Assembly (NCBI RefSeq): GCF_018294505.1
Contig: NC_057814.1
Span: 295,496,059-295,560,058, forward strand
Source: Triticum aestivum
Lineage: Eukaryota; Streptophyta; Magnoliopsida; Poales; Poaceae
Length of the DNA stretch: 64,000 nt
Direction: 5' to 3'
Part shown: piece by piece, positions 32,579 through 44,058 of the stretch
Position numbering within the stretch: the stretch's first letter is position 1
Layout: every line of letters begins with the position of its first letter
Program-made: the position numbers and the translations under genes
The notes under the pieces: model-generated
The model's database searches: none
Told to the model about the DNA's origin: nothing
Seen by the model: only the letters and a program-made list of their open reading frames with translations

Positions 32579-33723
32579 GGTAATAGCCAGAGACGCAAGG
32601 GGAGGCCCCCTCCCCGAGGCGGCGGGTCAGGCCCGACGCTGGAGCAACTGCTGAATGAGCCTTGTCCAAGGCACGTCTCTAGAGAGAAGCCAGCGACTCA
32701 TCTATGGAAGGATTGTGCAATCATGAAGGCATTTAAGAATTCCAACGCCTTTAACGGCAACAATGGCCCGGGCGGCGGCTCAGGCGCCGGCGGCTTTCAT
32801 GGCCCGGGCGGCGGCTCAAACTCCAATCCTCAGAATGGTCAAGGGGGCTTTAATCAGCAGTCCGGCCAAGGTCATCAACAGCAGCAGGGGGGTTATCAGA
32901 CCAATCCAAAGCAGCTTAGCGGTGGGCAGTATCATGTGTTTACCACCAGTCTGTGTAAGCGAGATCAGAAGCTTCATAAGAGGGTCGTGAACGCTGTTGA
33001 GCCGGCGGTTCCACGCTATTTGCGGTGGTCTGAGCAGCCTATAGTGTGGAGTAGGGAGGATCACCCTCCCCGGGTGGATAATCCGGGTCACTTGGCTTTG
33101 GTGGTGGCTCCTCAGGTGGGAGGATATAAGTTCACTAAGGTGCTCATGGATGGAGGCAGCAACATCAACATCCTCTATTATGAGACGTTCCGTCGTATGG
33201 GGTTGATTGATAAGAACCTCAGCCAGTCAAACACTATTTTCCATGGTGTGGTACCTGGTAAGTCGGCTTACCCAGTCGGCAAGATTGAGTTGGAAGTGGC
33301 CTTTGGAGACGAGCACAACTACAGGGTGGAAAATTGACCTTTGAGGTGGTCAAGATAAGAAGTCCGTGCCATGCCATATTTGGGCGGCCGGCTTACGCCA
33401 AGTTCATGGCACGACCGTGTTACGTGTATTTACAGCTCAAGATGCCGGGTCATAATGGGACCATTACGGTTCATGGCAGCCGGAAGGTAGCCTTGGAGTG
33501 TGAGGAAGGCGATGCAGCTTATGCAGAGTCTGTTTGCACAACAGAGGAGTTGAAGTTTTACAAAGACAACGTTGACCCAACAGATATGACCTCTCTGAAA
33601 AAGCCGACTACGGAGCATGAGCCGGCAATGAAATTTAAGTCGGCTGATGAGACTAAACTTGTTGATTTCGTTTCGGGAGATTCATCTCAGCAGTTTAGCA
33701 TCAGTGCCAATCTGGATCCGAAA
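32579..33723 (+). pseudogene. T2 aspartic protease region, frameshifted
   Basis: After the gag stop the frame continues through a Gly/Gln-rich linker (GGGSGAGGFHGPGGGS) and a conserved YLRWSEQPIVWSREDHP block to the protease. The active-site motif is LMDGGSNINILYYETF at about 33143-33190. One missing base near 33335 shifts the frame; the rest is open as 33334-33726 with HAIFGRPAYAKFMARPCYVY. The equivalent T1 motifs are LIDGGSNINILY and HALLGRPVLAKFM. Retropepsin works as a dimer to cleave the polyprotein. Confidence 0.85.
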
Positions 33724-36700
33724 TAGGAAAGCACGCTCATCGAGTTCATCCGTGAGAATAGGGACATTTTCGCATGGAAGCCGTCCGACATGCCAGGTGT
33801 ACCTAGAGAACTCGCTGAGCACACTCTCAATGTTGATACGAAATTTAAGCCGGTCAGGCAATTCCTTCGGCGGTTTAATGAAGAGAGGCGGAAAGCCATT
33901 GGAGAAGAGGTGGCCCGGCTCTTGGCGGCCGGGTTTATTGTTGAAATCTTTCACCCGGAGTGGTTAGCTAACCCGGTGCTCGTGCTCAAGAAGAACGGCA
34001 CCTGGCGGATGTGTGTGGACTACACGGACTTGAACAAAGCGTGTCCGACTGATCCTTTTGCCCTTCCCCGTATTGATCAAATCATTAATGCTACGGCGGG
34101 TTGTGAGCGTTTAAGTTTCTTGGATGCTTATTCTGGATATCATCAGATTAAGATGGCAGTTAAGGACCAGGAGAAGACGACGTTCATCACTCCCTTTGGA
34201 GCCTTCTGCTATGTGTCTATGCCCTTTGGGCTCAAGGCTGTGCAGGCGACTTATCAGCGTTGCGTGCAGAACTGTCTTCATAACCAGATTGGGCGCAATG
34301 TTCATGCTTATGTGGACGATATTGTGGTTAAATCCAGGAAGGAGGAAACCTTGATAGATGATCTAAGGGAAACTTTTGATAATCTCCGGGTCTACAAGAT
34401 GATGCTTAACCCGGCCAAGTGCATTTTTGGTGTTCCTGCAGGCAAGCTCTTGGGTTTCTTGGTTTCTAACAGGGGCATTGAAGCTAACCCGGAGAAGATC
34501 AAGGCCATCACCTCCCTGGCTAAGCCGGCGTGTATAAACGACGTCCAGCGCCTGGCGGGTCGTATCGCTGCTTTAAGCCGTTTTATAAGCCGTTTGGGGG
34601 AGAAGGCCATGCCATTATATCAGTTGATGAAGAAAACTGATAACTTTGTTTGGAATGATGTAGCCAATACTGCTTTTGAGGATTTGAAGAGGCAGCTGGC
34701 CGAGCCCCCAGTCCTTGCTGCTCCGGTTGACAAGGAGCCCTTATTACTGTATGTGGCTGCTAACACACGAGCCGTCAGTGTGGCCGTGGTGGTGGAGCGC
34801 AAGGAAGAGGGTAAGGAGCATCCGGTTCAGCGGCCGGTTTATTATGTCAGCGAAGTACTCATTGAGTCCAAGCAGCGGTATCCGCATTGGCAGAAGCTTG
34901 TTTATGGTGTGTTCATGGCAAGCCGGAAGCTTAAGCATTATTTTCAGGGTCATCCCATCACTGTGGTCAGTTCTACCCCCCTTGGAGATATCATTCAAAA
35001 CAGAGAGGCCACGGGGAGAGTGGCTAAGTGGGCTATAGAGCTCGGACCTCATGGTCTGAAGTATGTGCCACGCACTGCCGTTAAGTCTCGGGCTTTGGTG
35101 GATTTCATCAATGATTGGACAAAGTTACAAGTGCCCGAACAAAAGCCGGATAACACATATTGGACTATTCACTTCGATGGGTCCAGGCAGTTGGAGGGCT
35201 CGGGGGCTGGAGTCGTATTGGCTTCCCCTAAGGGTGACAAGTTCCATTATGTGCTACAATTGACGTTTCCTTGTACCAACAACGTAGCGGAGTACGAGGC
35301 CTTGCTTCACGGTCTTCGGATGGCTAAAGAGATGAGCTTGAGCCGGGTAAGGTGCTTCGGCGACTCAGACTTGGTGGCTCAACAAGTATCAGGAAAATGG
35401 GACTCCAAGGATCCTCTCATGGCGGCTTATTGCCGTGAAGTTGATGCCATTGCTGGGCACTTTCAGGGTTACCAAGTAGAGCACATCGATCGCAGGAAGA
35501 ACGAGGTGGCTGATGCTTTAAGCCGGTTGGGCTCTCAGCGAAAGCCGGTGCCGCCTAATACTTTCTTGGATGTCTTGCATAACCCTTCTGTTAAGTTGCC
35601 TACAGAGGAAAACTTGGCTGTCCCTAACCCGGAGGCACAATTGGTGGCGGCTCTCCACATCATCCCGGACTGGACAGTGCCTTATCTGGCTTACATGACC
35701 CGGGGAGAGTTGCCTGAGGATGAAACTTTGGCCAGACAAATAACCCGGCGGTCTAAGTCAATGGTGGTTATCAATGGTGAGCTGCATCGCCACAGTGTTA
35801 CGGGAGCGTTCCAGCGTTGTGTCTCCCCTGGGGAAGGTCAAGAGATCTTGCGGGAGATTCACGAAGGGGATTGTGGTCATCATGCCAACTCAAAGTCCCT
35901 TGTGGCCAAAGCTTTTCGTCATGGTTTTTATTGGCTGACGGCTCATGCTGATGCGGAGGACTTGGTCAGTAAATGTGATGGCTGCCAATGGTTCTCGCGA
36001 CGGGCTCATGTGCCGGCTCAAGAGCTGAGGATGATCCCAATTACTTGGCCCTTTGCGGTCTGGGGGCTTGATATGGTTGGGCCTTTTAAGAGGTCCAAGG
36101 ATAAGAAGACCCACCTCTTGGTGGCAGTTGACAAATTTACCAAGTGGGTTGAAGCGGAGCCAGTTAGCAAGTGTGATGCAGCCACGGCAGTTCAGTTTAT
36201 GAAAAAGGTGATCTTTCGCTTTGGCTTTCCACACAGCATTATAACTGACAATGGTACCAATCTATCCAAAGGCGTCATGGAGGAGTTCTGTCAACGAGAG
36301 CATATTAGACTTGATGTTTCATCAGTGGCTCACCCTCAATCCAATGGTCAAGCTGAGAGAGCTAATCAGGAGATTCTGAAAGGCATCAAACCCCGGCTTT
36401 TGGTCCCTTTGCAATGGACTCCGGGTTGTTGGGTGGAGGAGTTACCCTCCGTACTGTGGAGCATCAACACTACTCCTAACAGGTCTACAGGTTTTACACC
36501 TTTCTTCATGGTTTATGGAGCGGAAGCAGTCCTCCCCAGTGACATCCGTCATGACTCGCCCCGAGTGGCGGCTTATGTTGAGGTGGATAATGAACAGGCG
36601 CGCCAAGATGCTCTTGACTTGTTGGACGAGCAGCGTGATGTGGCAGCAGCTCGCTCAGTGATTTACCAACAAGACCTGCGCCGTTATCATAGTTGCCGGG

Positions 36701-36930
36701 TTAAATCCCGGGTCTTCCAGGAAGGTGATCTGGTGCTCCGGCTCATCCAAGATCAAACAGATGCGCACAAGCTATCCCCGCCTTGGGAAGGGCCCTTTGT
36801 GGTCAGCAAGAATTTGCACAATGGGTCATATTGTCTCATTGACATTCGGGAGCACAAAGATTCACGTAAGTCGGAAGAAGAGACCCGTCGGCCGTGGAAC
36901 ATAGCTCAGCTTCGGCCTTATTACACTTGA
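33724..36930 (+). CDS. T2 pol: reverse transcriptase, RNase H, integrase in one open frame
   Basis: A TAG at 33724 follows NLDPK, and the same frame then stays open to 36930; the first Met is at 33790, giving 1,046 residues. Counting from that Met, RT lies at about 15-240, with LKKNGTWRMCVDYTDLNKACP and catalytic YVDD at 174-177. The connection region has SLSRFISRLGEKAMPLYQLM. RNase H lies at about 455-585, with IHFDGSRQLEG, YEALLHGLRMAKEM, GDSDLVAQQVSG and VADALSRLGS. The integrase zinc finger has HEGDCGHHANSK and KCDGC. The integrase core triad is D761, D820 and E856, with 35 residues between the last two. The C-terminal part ends RRPWNIAQLRPYYT. All catalytic residues are present. It may need readthrough of the TAG or repair to be made with protease; there is no sign of its own start signal. 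Confidence 0.93.
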
Positions 36931-38018
36931 GCCACCGGCTCTCATAATGTACATATTTCCCTAAGCCATGTATATATTACGATAAGCAATAAAGCAGGAC
37001 CTCTGTCCTTTTTTCTCCTCCAAAGATAAACATGTTGTTTTCATGACAAGATCATATGATAATTTCAAGGAGGGTCCAGCTTATGATCGTATTCGAATCT
37101 AGCCATGCACAATATAGTCACTTGGGGGCTTCTTGTTCAAACATAGGTCGTATTCGAACCAAAGAGAACATAGCTGTCGATACCCATTTGATTGGCAAAG
37201 TGCCGAGCTCATTGGGCAGTTTTCTTTGATCATATTTGAATCATAGTTTAACCCCTTTGGGAACCGACGTGGATCGTATCCGAATCAGTGTCGTTAAACA
37301 ATACTTAAGTCATTTGGGGGCTTCCTGTTCAAACATGGGTCGTATTCGAACCAAAGAGAACATAGCTGTCGGTACCCTCTTGATTGGCATCGCCACACCC
37401 ACTGGGGGCTATATGCTCGTATTTGAATCCTAGCATAACCCCTTTGGGACGGGTCTCTGGTCGTATTCGAACCGGAAGCCCCTAAGTTTTTCTGAGTTAT
37501 AGCGAGTTCTTCTGATTATTTCAAGTATGCACGGCCGGGTCTCGCCTTGCCGGCTTAAACTTGGATCTATAGTACTGGTTGAATACAATCGGTGTTCTTT
37601 AGACTGGTAAACCGGAGTTGAGGTACCAACCTTATTACCCGGGTTATATGAGCCGGAAGTGTGCTTGCAGACCGGTAAGTGTGTTATTATGGGTATGTCA
37701 AAGACATGATTAAGGACCCGTCTTTTTGATTCATCTTCCGGGTTATCTGTCTAAAACTATGATTCTCAGTGCGGTAAGCCGCCTAGAGACTTGTGATTTG
37801 TCCTTCTATGCAGGATAGTGAATAGCAACTATTTGAGCTTAAGGAAAATGAATGATTGATTATGACCCGGGGAGATATAAAGGAGACAACTTCAATGGAC
37901 TTCAGCATTCAACGCGTCCACGATGGCACGGCAAAGTTAAAGTATTGGTCCTACTCTATTACAAAGAACTCATTGAGTCCAAAAGGGTGGAGCATTGTTT
38001 AGTAAGCCGCTGGCAGAG
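36931..38018. other. T2 spacer between the two convergent coding regions, with about 190-bp repeats
   Basis: Non-coding. A block beginning TTGGGGGCTTC and containing GGTCGTATTCGAACC and AAAGAGAACATAGCTGTCG occurs at 37122 and again at 37313, with partial versions after 37395, a period near 190 bp. The pol stop lies to the left on + and the stop of the antisense gene to the right on -, so transcripts from both strands would converge here. No clear AATAAA was picked out on either strand. Confidence 0.7.
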
Positions 38019-41000
38019 TTACGACGCTTGCTGAGCTGAAGCCTCCGGCTCATCCCTCTCCTCTCCTCCGGCTGTTCCCAAGACCTGGAAGGTTGATGAC
38101 TTCCAGTCAATGCCGCTCAGAGCTTCAAATTGAGCTTCCTCGTCAATTAACCTGGCCGGGTCAACTTCCGGGGCAAATGTGTGCTTCCAAGTCGGCGCGA
38201 TTAAGTTGATGGCTTCGTAGCGCGGAGTGGGGATCCTCTGATTTTCTGCATCATAACCCAGCTGGTACTTGGTCAGATCCATGTCATTTCCAATGAGGGT
38301 GGCCACTGGACGCACGATCTTCACGCAGGCGGCAAAGTCCTTCTGGTCGAAGGGCGTGCCGTCTTCCTTCAAACTGGGATAGCCGAGGGCAATGTCCGCC
38401 GGGTCTAACTCTGGAAGGAACGCCTTGGCCCGGCTCAGAGCGGCGATCGCTCCGGCTCTTGCAGAGGCCCGTCGCAGCTCCTCGACACGTTGAGGAAGAA
38501 CGGCGAGCCGGCAAAGAACTTCCGCCAGGTGAGTCGGCACCTCATTGGATAGGGCCACCACAGCCAAAGCACGCTGTGACCCGGTGTAGAGCTGCTCCAC
38601 CAGGGTGTACACGGCCTTCAGCTTGGTTACCACACTTTGGTTGAGGTTGGCGCTTCTGGGACCTGTTTCACAGAATAAGATAAGCCGCCGACAAGGGTGA
38701 GTTATGAGATATAAAGATTACAAACTTGATGAAAACCGGTGAAATGACTTACCGAAGATTGCGGCAACCATCTGGGACACTTGGCGCTTTAAGCCGGAGA
38801 GTTCGGCGGTCTTCTCTGTCAAAGCCTTCTCCGCCTGTTCAGCCCGGTTCACCAGTGCGGCCTTTTCTTCGGCCCAAGCCTTCCGTTCAGCGTCAAACTC
38901 CGTCTTCAGCTTTTCTTGCGCGGCAATACTGGACACAAATTTGGCATTTGCTTTCCGGGTCTCCATTTCTTGCATCCTCAGCCGGTTCTTCAGATCGGAG
39001 ATGTCAGCTTCAAACTTTTTACAAGCAGCCTGCATAATTTCCGGGTTATAGGATGAACAGTTATTGCGCACTTTTAAAGTCCCAAGCACTTTCCGAGCAA
39101 AGACACTTGGCACTTGGGGGCTAATGCATATCGAACGTTTCTATCTACAAATTGCCGGTTCAAGTGAGTAAGCCGGAACTTAAAGTCTACAACATATTCT
39201 ATCATAAGTCGTAGACTTGGGGGCTAGAGCATGGTAAGAATGACAAGATAACTATACAGTAAGCAAGAAGAAAGAAGAGTAGTACCTCAGACTTCTGCTG
39301 AATCTGGTTTACCATGCCGATCTCTGCATCCCGGTTCTTGTGCACTTGGCTGACAAAGCCAGAGACGATCTCTCCGATGTTCAAATTGGCGTAGTCAGTG
39401 AGGTCCAGGTTAACCCGGCGGGACTGTAGCAGCTCCCCTTGGCGGAGCACTTGGCCAGTTCAGTAGGTCTCCCCGGCTCAACAAATTCCGTCCGGGTGAT
39501 TACCACGTCCGGGTCATCTGCTGGTTGAGCCGAGCTGGAGGCCTCCGGGTTAGCAGAAGCTTCTGCTGTTGGCTTGTCGGTTGGAGCAGTGGCTTCAGGA
39601 GCAGAGGCAGCTGGCGGCTCTTGAGCGGTTACCTCTGGTTCAGGCAAGTCCGGCTCTTCGACCGGCTTGTTCTTCTTCGCCTTCTTGGTAAGTTTTGCCT
39701 GGGCACTGAAAAGACAAAAAGATTAAGCACACAAGTGTAAGTAAAGACAAGTATAACATGAGATGGTCATCATTACCCGAGGACGGTCTTGAAAGCCGGC
39801 AGGTTCGACTGCATAGAGTCGCCAGAAGAGGGGGACGTTTCCTGATAATTTGAGTTAGAAGAATTGACTGGTTGATGAATAACACCTGCCAAAGGATGAA
39901 AAAGGTACAAGTTGGAGATAACCTCAGTTCGGCGTTTCCTAGATGCGTCAGGTAACCCGGAGGAGAGGTCAGCGTCCTTTTTGGTCCGGGTGTGACGCCG
40001 GCTCTCATGAACCTGTCGCTTCAAAATAAATTGAGGGTCTCGATAAGCTAAAGGATGTGAAAAGCTTACTTTCCGGGTTACCCTTCGGATTTTCAGCCGT
40101 GGCAAGGGCTCTGAGTCGGAGGAAAGTATCATTACCACTTCAACCACCGGGTTACTGGCTCCGGTGTCATCCTGTTGATGAACAAGTATTGATAAGGCGG
40201 ACAGAAATAAACAATAAACACAACAAAAGATTACAGGTTCAGGGGTTACCTCTGACTCGGAGCTGTCGCTTAGTTGCATCAGCTCTGAAGTAGTAGGCCT
40301 ACTTCCCTTCTTACGGGGAGCGGCTCTCTTGGCGGCTTTCGTCGCCTTCCTGGCCTTCTTGGCCGCCTCATGGTCATATTTGACCTTCCAGAATTTGTCA
40401 TCAGCTTGAAAAATACAATGATGATTTCTTAAAGATTCAGATGAAAGTTATCTATAGAAGAAGATAAGATGTTCAGATCAGCGGCTTACTGCTGGGGCTG
40501 GATTGGTCTTGCAGAAGGGGGCTAACCCGGTCTTCCCGCAGTCGGCCAAGCTTTCGTTCAAGAGAGCCTTTGTCATATCCTCGGCAACGTCTTCAGGGAG
40601 GTCGCTGCGGCTGTGTCGCAGGGGGTCATCTTTCCGGCCTGTGTATTCACACATTAAGCCGGGGCGGCGGCTCAAGGGGATCACCCGCCACGAGATCCAG
40701 ACCCGGACCAGATCAATTCCATTGAGACCATTGCCCAGGAGAGCCTTGATCCTGCTGATAGTGGGGAGGAGAGGTTGGCGCTCCGCTTGAGTCAGCTTGT
40801 CTGACAGTGGGTGTGTTGGTTCCAGACGCGAGGGGCGAAAGCCGGGCAGCGGACTCTCATCAGCCGGCGACGTGTCTTGGCAATAGAACCACGTCTGGTT
40901 CCAGTCTTTGGGGTGGCTTGGCGGCTCTGCGTAAGAGAAAAGGCAGTCCCTCCGCCGCTGAATGGAGATGCCACCAAGCTCCAAACTTGGCCCATTGGCG

Positions 41001-41392
41001 CACTCATTCTGACGGTTCAGGTAGAAGAGCTCTCTGAAGAGCAGCAGGCTGGGCTCCTCTCCAAGGTAGACCTCGCAGAACACTTGGAAGTTGCAAATAT
41101 TGGACACTGAGTTGGGTCCTATGTCTTGAGGCTGCAGGTCGAAGAAATTCAGCACGTCTCTGAAGAACTTTGAGCCGGGCGGTGCGAAGCCCCGGCTCAT
41201 GTGATCCGCAAAAATCACTACCTCCCCGTCCTTTGGCTGTGGTCTCTCCTCTGACGGGTCAGGGGCACGGTAGGACATGACGTCCTTCTTGGGCAGGTAA
41301 CCCGACTTCATAAAGTCCGTTAGGGTCTCGTCGGTAACGTTGGACCTCATCCAGTTGCAAGTGATGGGTGCTTTGGGAGCTTTGGGAGGCAT
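38019..41392 (-). CDS. antisense spliced gene of T2 (PF04195-like domain, charged tail)
   Basis: Read on -. Exon 1, 41392 to about 40490, starts MPPKAPKAPITCNWM and has EVVIFADHMSRGFAPPGSKF, FFDLQPQDIGPNSV and FQVFCEVYLGEEPSLLLF, the pattern of the putative gypsy-type transposon domain. Likely further exons: about 40401-40250 (Lys/Ala-rich), 40171-40070 (phase-correct GT/AG, 34 codons), about 40016-39923, about 39870-39785, about 39705-39290 (Pro/Glu/Ala-rich), about 39033-38753 (coiled coil, KFEADISDLKNRLRMQEME) and 38662-38019 (ends EPEASAQQAS). Several junctions fit in frame; the exon 1-2 junction does not fit cleanly and one base seems missing near 39440. A TATA box lies upstream at 42210. 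Extra antisense ORFs between pol and the 3' LTR are known in Tat-lineage elements; their function is unknown. Coiled coil and acidic/basic tail suggest a structural or regulatory protein, which is speculation. Confidence 0.72.
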
Positions 41393-42202
41393 GGTGAACG
41401 TTGGAAGCCTATGATACAGGGAAAAATGTCCGGTTTAATAATGAGCCGGAGGAAACTTACCAGTCAAGGTTTAAGGTGGCGGCTTATGGAGGGGCCTAAT
41501 GATATATATATATATAAAACTACATCGGGTTATCTAAGCCGCTGAAAAGGTGTCAAGAGTAATTCAATCGCCTACAGCCTTGTTGTAAGTAAGCCGAATT
41601 TTTTTACGGCGTGTGGCTTCCTTTGAGCCGGAAGATTCTACGGCGCGTGGTTTCTTTAAACCGGAAATGTAAATCGCCATGACTCAACGAGTGCAGTTTT
41701 TTTTACTAAGTGTGGTGAAAACAGGTTTCACACATTGCAGTAAATAATTTGGATCAAATGGTCGGCTGATAAAGAAAATTTCTAGACCTAAAAACAGACG
41801 AGAGGGAAGTTCTTGGGCTCGAACGGGGCCTTTATGCAGTCAAAAGAGGTCTACTTGCATTTCAAATGAGTGCCAAACAGCTACCGCGGCAGGTCTATAC
41901 AGGTCTAAGATCAAGAAGGGCAGTAAAAATGAAGACTACCGAAGAACTCGTGGGCGACGGCGAAGAACACGGAAGAACAACAGGAGCTTGACGCAGATCT
42001 GTCCTACGGGGAAGAAGGAACTTACGGATGCAGGAGTTTCGTCGCGGTTCTCTGGACGGTTCAGGGTGATGCAACGGCCAAAGACGACGACGACGCGAAG
42101 CTCTGTTGCGGCGGCGGCGGCGGCGGAGCTCGAGCAGCACGGGGGCAGTGACATGAAAGAGACGACGGAAGAAGGAGAATGAGAAAGACCCGAGGGTCGG
42201 GC

Positions 42203-42210
42203 TATTTATA
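42203..42210 (-). promoter_or_regulatory. TATA box for the T2 antisense gene
   Basis: TATAAATA on -, inside the element and outside the LTR, about 810 bp upstream of the ATG at 41392. The distance leaves room for a leader intron; AG at the end of CTATGATACAT... CATAG just upstream of the ATG (about 41410) is a possible acceptor. The spacing and the perfect box suggest the antisense gene has its own promoter. Confidence 0.55.
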
Positions 42211-42480
42211 AGACCAGTCTCATAAGTGGGCGCGAGAAACAAGGAGGTCACGGCGCGGTTATCTCGCTCGAGAGGCGCCTCGATTTTCGGGATGGCAGTA
42301 AAGATAAGATCCGTTGCGGATCTGGCGGAGTAAAAAATGGACTTAATGGAAGATGACGTCACGGCAGATCACCCGGAGTCCAGAGGATGATGTCACGCCG
42401 GGTTATGGCCTTCACACAATGGTAAGCCGGAGGTTTTTTGTCGAAAGAATTGGAGATTGACATGAGCCGGCTCAAATCAA

Positions 42481-42492
42481 TCTGGGGCCTAA
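42481..42492 (+). other. polypurine tract of T2
   Basis: TCTGGGGCCTAA directly before the 3' LTR. It is short and interrupted, but in the right place. Confidence 0.55.
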
Positions 42493-43012
42493 TGTTGAGG
42501 ATATAGACCTTAGAGTCACCCGCCAGAAGGGGCCAGGTTACTCATAATGGTCATCGTCAGAAGTCCAGCGACAAGCTTGAAGACGGTGGGCTAAAGATGG
42601 GCTTAAAGACCCGGATATGGCTTAAGGCCCGTAGTTACAATCATCATTATGGTAGAACTTGTAGTATAAGGCAGGAATAGCTGAGAGTCCGAGCCGGACA
42701 CTCTTATGAGCCGGCCGGGACTCTGAGAGCCGCTGGGCGTCTACATCTCTATATAAAGGGACGACCCGGCAGAGGTTTAGGGAGAAGAAAGATCTCATCG
42801 AGAGCCAGGCATAGCAGTTAAACTTCCTGGTCATCGAAACCTTAATCAATACCATCTCAACTGGACGTAGGCTTTTACCTTCACCGTAAGGGGCCGAACC
42901 AGTATAAACCCTCGCGTTCCTTGTCCCGTTTAACCCCTTCAAGCTTCCTAGCGGCGATGGCTCCACGACTAAGTCCTAGCTTGAGGACATCTGCCGTGAC
43001 AATTCCACGACA
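42493..43012 (+). repeat. 3' LTR of T2
   Basis: 520 bp, differing from the 5' LTR at 12 positions by my count, including a three-change cluster (GTGGCG against CAGAGG). Followed by GGCGC, the second target duplication. Confidence 0.95.
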
Positions 43013-43017
43013 GGCGC

Positions 43018-44041
43018 CCCCTAGGCAACCAGGGTCTATGCCAACCCAACGTCTGGCTCATCCGGTGTGCCCTGAGAACGAGATATGTGCAGCTCCTATC
43101 GGGATTTGTCGGCACATTCGGGCGGCTTTGCTGGTCTTGTTTTCCCATTGTCGAAATGTCTTGTAAACTGGTTTCCGAGACTGATCGGGTCTTCCCGGGA
43201 GAAGGTTTATCCTTCGTTGACCGTGAGAGCTTATAATGGGCTAAGTTGGGACACCCCTGCAGGGTATTATCTTTCGAAAGCCGTGCCCGCGGTTATGAGG
43301 CAGATGGGAATTTGTTAATGTCCGGTTGTTGAGAACTTGTCACTTGACTTAATTAAAATACATCAACCGTGTGTGTAGCCGTGATGGTCTCTTCTCGGCG
43401 GAGTCCGGGAAGTGGACACGGTTTGAGTTATGCTTGAACGTAAGTAGTTTCAGGATCACTTCATGATCATTACTAGTTGACGATTGTTGCTTTGCTCCTC
43501 TTCTCGCTCTTATTTGCGTATGTTAGCCACCATATATGCTTAGTGCCTGCTGCAGCTCCACCTCATTACACCATCCTTTCCTATAAGCTTAAATAGTCTT
43601 AATCTCGTGGGTGTGAGATAGCTGAGTCCTCGTGACTCACAGATTCTACCAAAACAGTTGCAGGTGCCGACGATGCAAGTGCAGATGACGCAACCGAGCT
43701 CAAGTGGGAGTTCGACGAGGAACGTGGTCGTTACTATGTTTCTTTTCCTGATGATCAGTAGTGGAGCCCAGTTGGGATGATCGGGGATCTAGCATTTCGG
43801 GTTATCTTATTTTCATTTGGATTCGACCGTAGTCGGTCTATGTGTGGATTTTGGATGATGTATGAATATTATTTATGTATTGTGTGAAGTGGCGATTGTA
43901 AGCCAACTCTCGTTATCCCATTCTTGTTCATTACATGGGATTGTGTGAAGATGACCCTTCTTGCGACAAAACCACAATGCGGTTATGCCTCTAAGTCGTG
44001 CCTCGACACGTGGGAGATATAGCCGCATCGTGGGCGTTACA
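43018..44041 (+). repeat. 5' LTR of O, second part
   Basis: Resumes the O LTR exactly after the T2 target duplication (CCCCTAGGCAACCAGGG, compare CCCCTGGGCAACCAGGG at 50909) and ends GGGCGTTACA before the PBS. It holds the exon-like piece ending at 43761. Confidence 0.9.
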
Positions 44042-44043
44042 AG

Positions 44044-44058
44044 TTGGTAATCAGAGCC
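44044..44058 (+). other. primer-binding site of O
   Basis: TTGGTAATCAGAGCC, two bases after the LTR. It resembles the common TGGTATCAGAGC site for initiator methionine tRNA with one extra A. Confidence 0.7.

Larger units (their letters stand above)
29964..43012 (+). mobile_element. Tat-lineage Gypsy element T2, 13,049 bp, TSD GGCGC
   Basis: Two 520-bp LTRs (29964-30483 and 42493-43012), each starting TGTTGAGGATATAGACC and ending CCACGACA, are flanked by GGCGC (29959-29963 and 43013-43017). PBS, gag, protease, RT, RNase H, integrase, a repeat-bearing spacer, a gene on the opposite strand, PPT and LTR follow in order. I count 12 substitutions between the LTRs (about 2.3 percent), which at 1.3e-8 per site per year would be about 0.9 million years. 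RT, RNase H and integrase are in one open frame, but gag and protease are broken. Confidence 0.95.
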
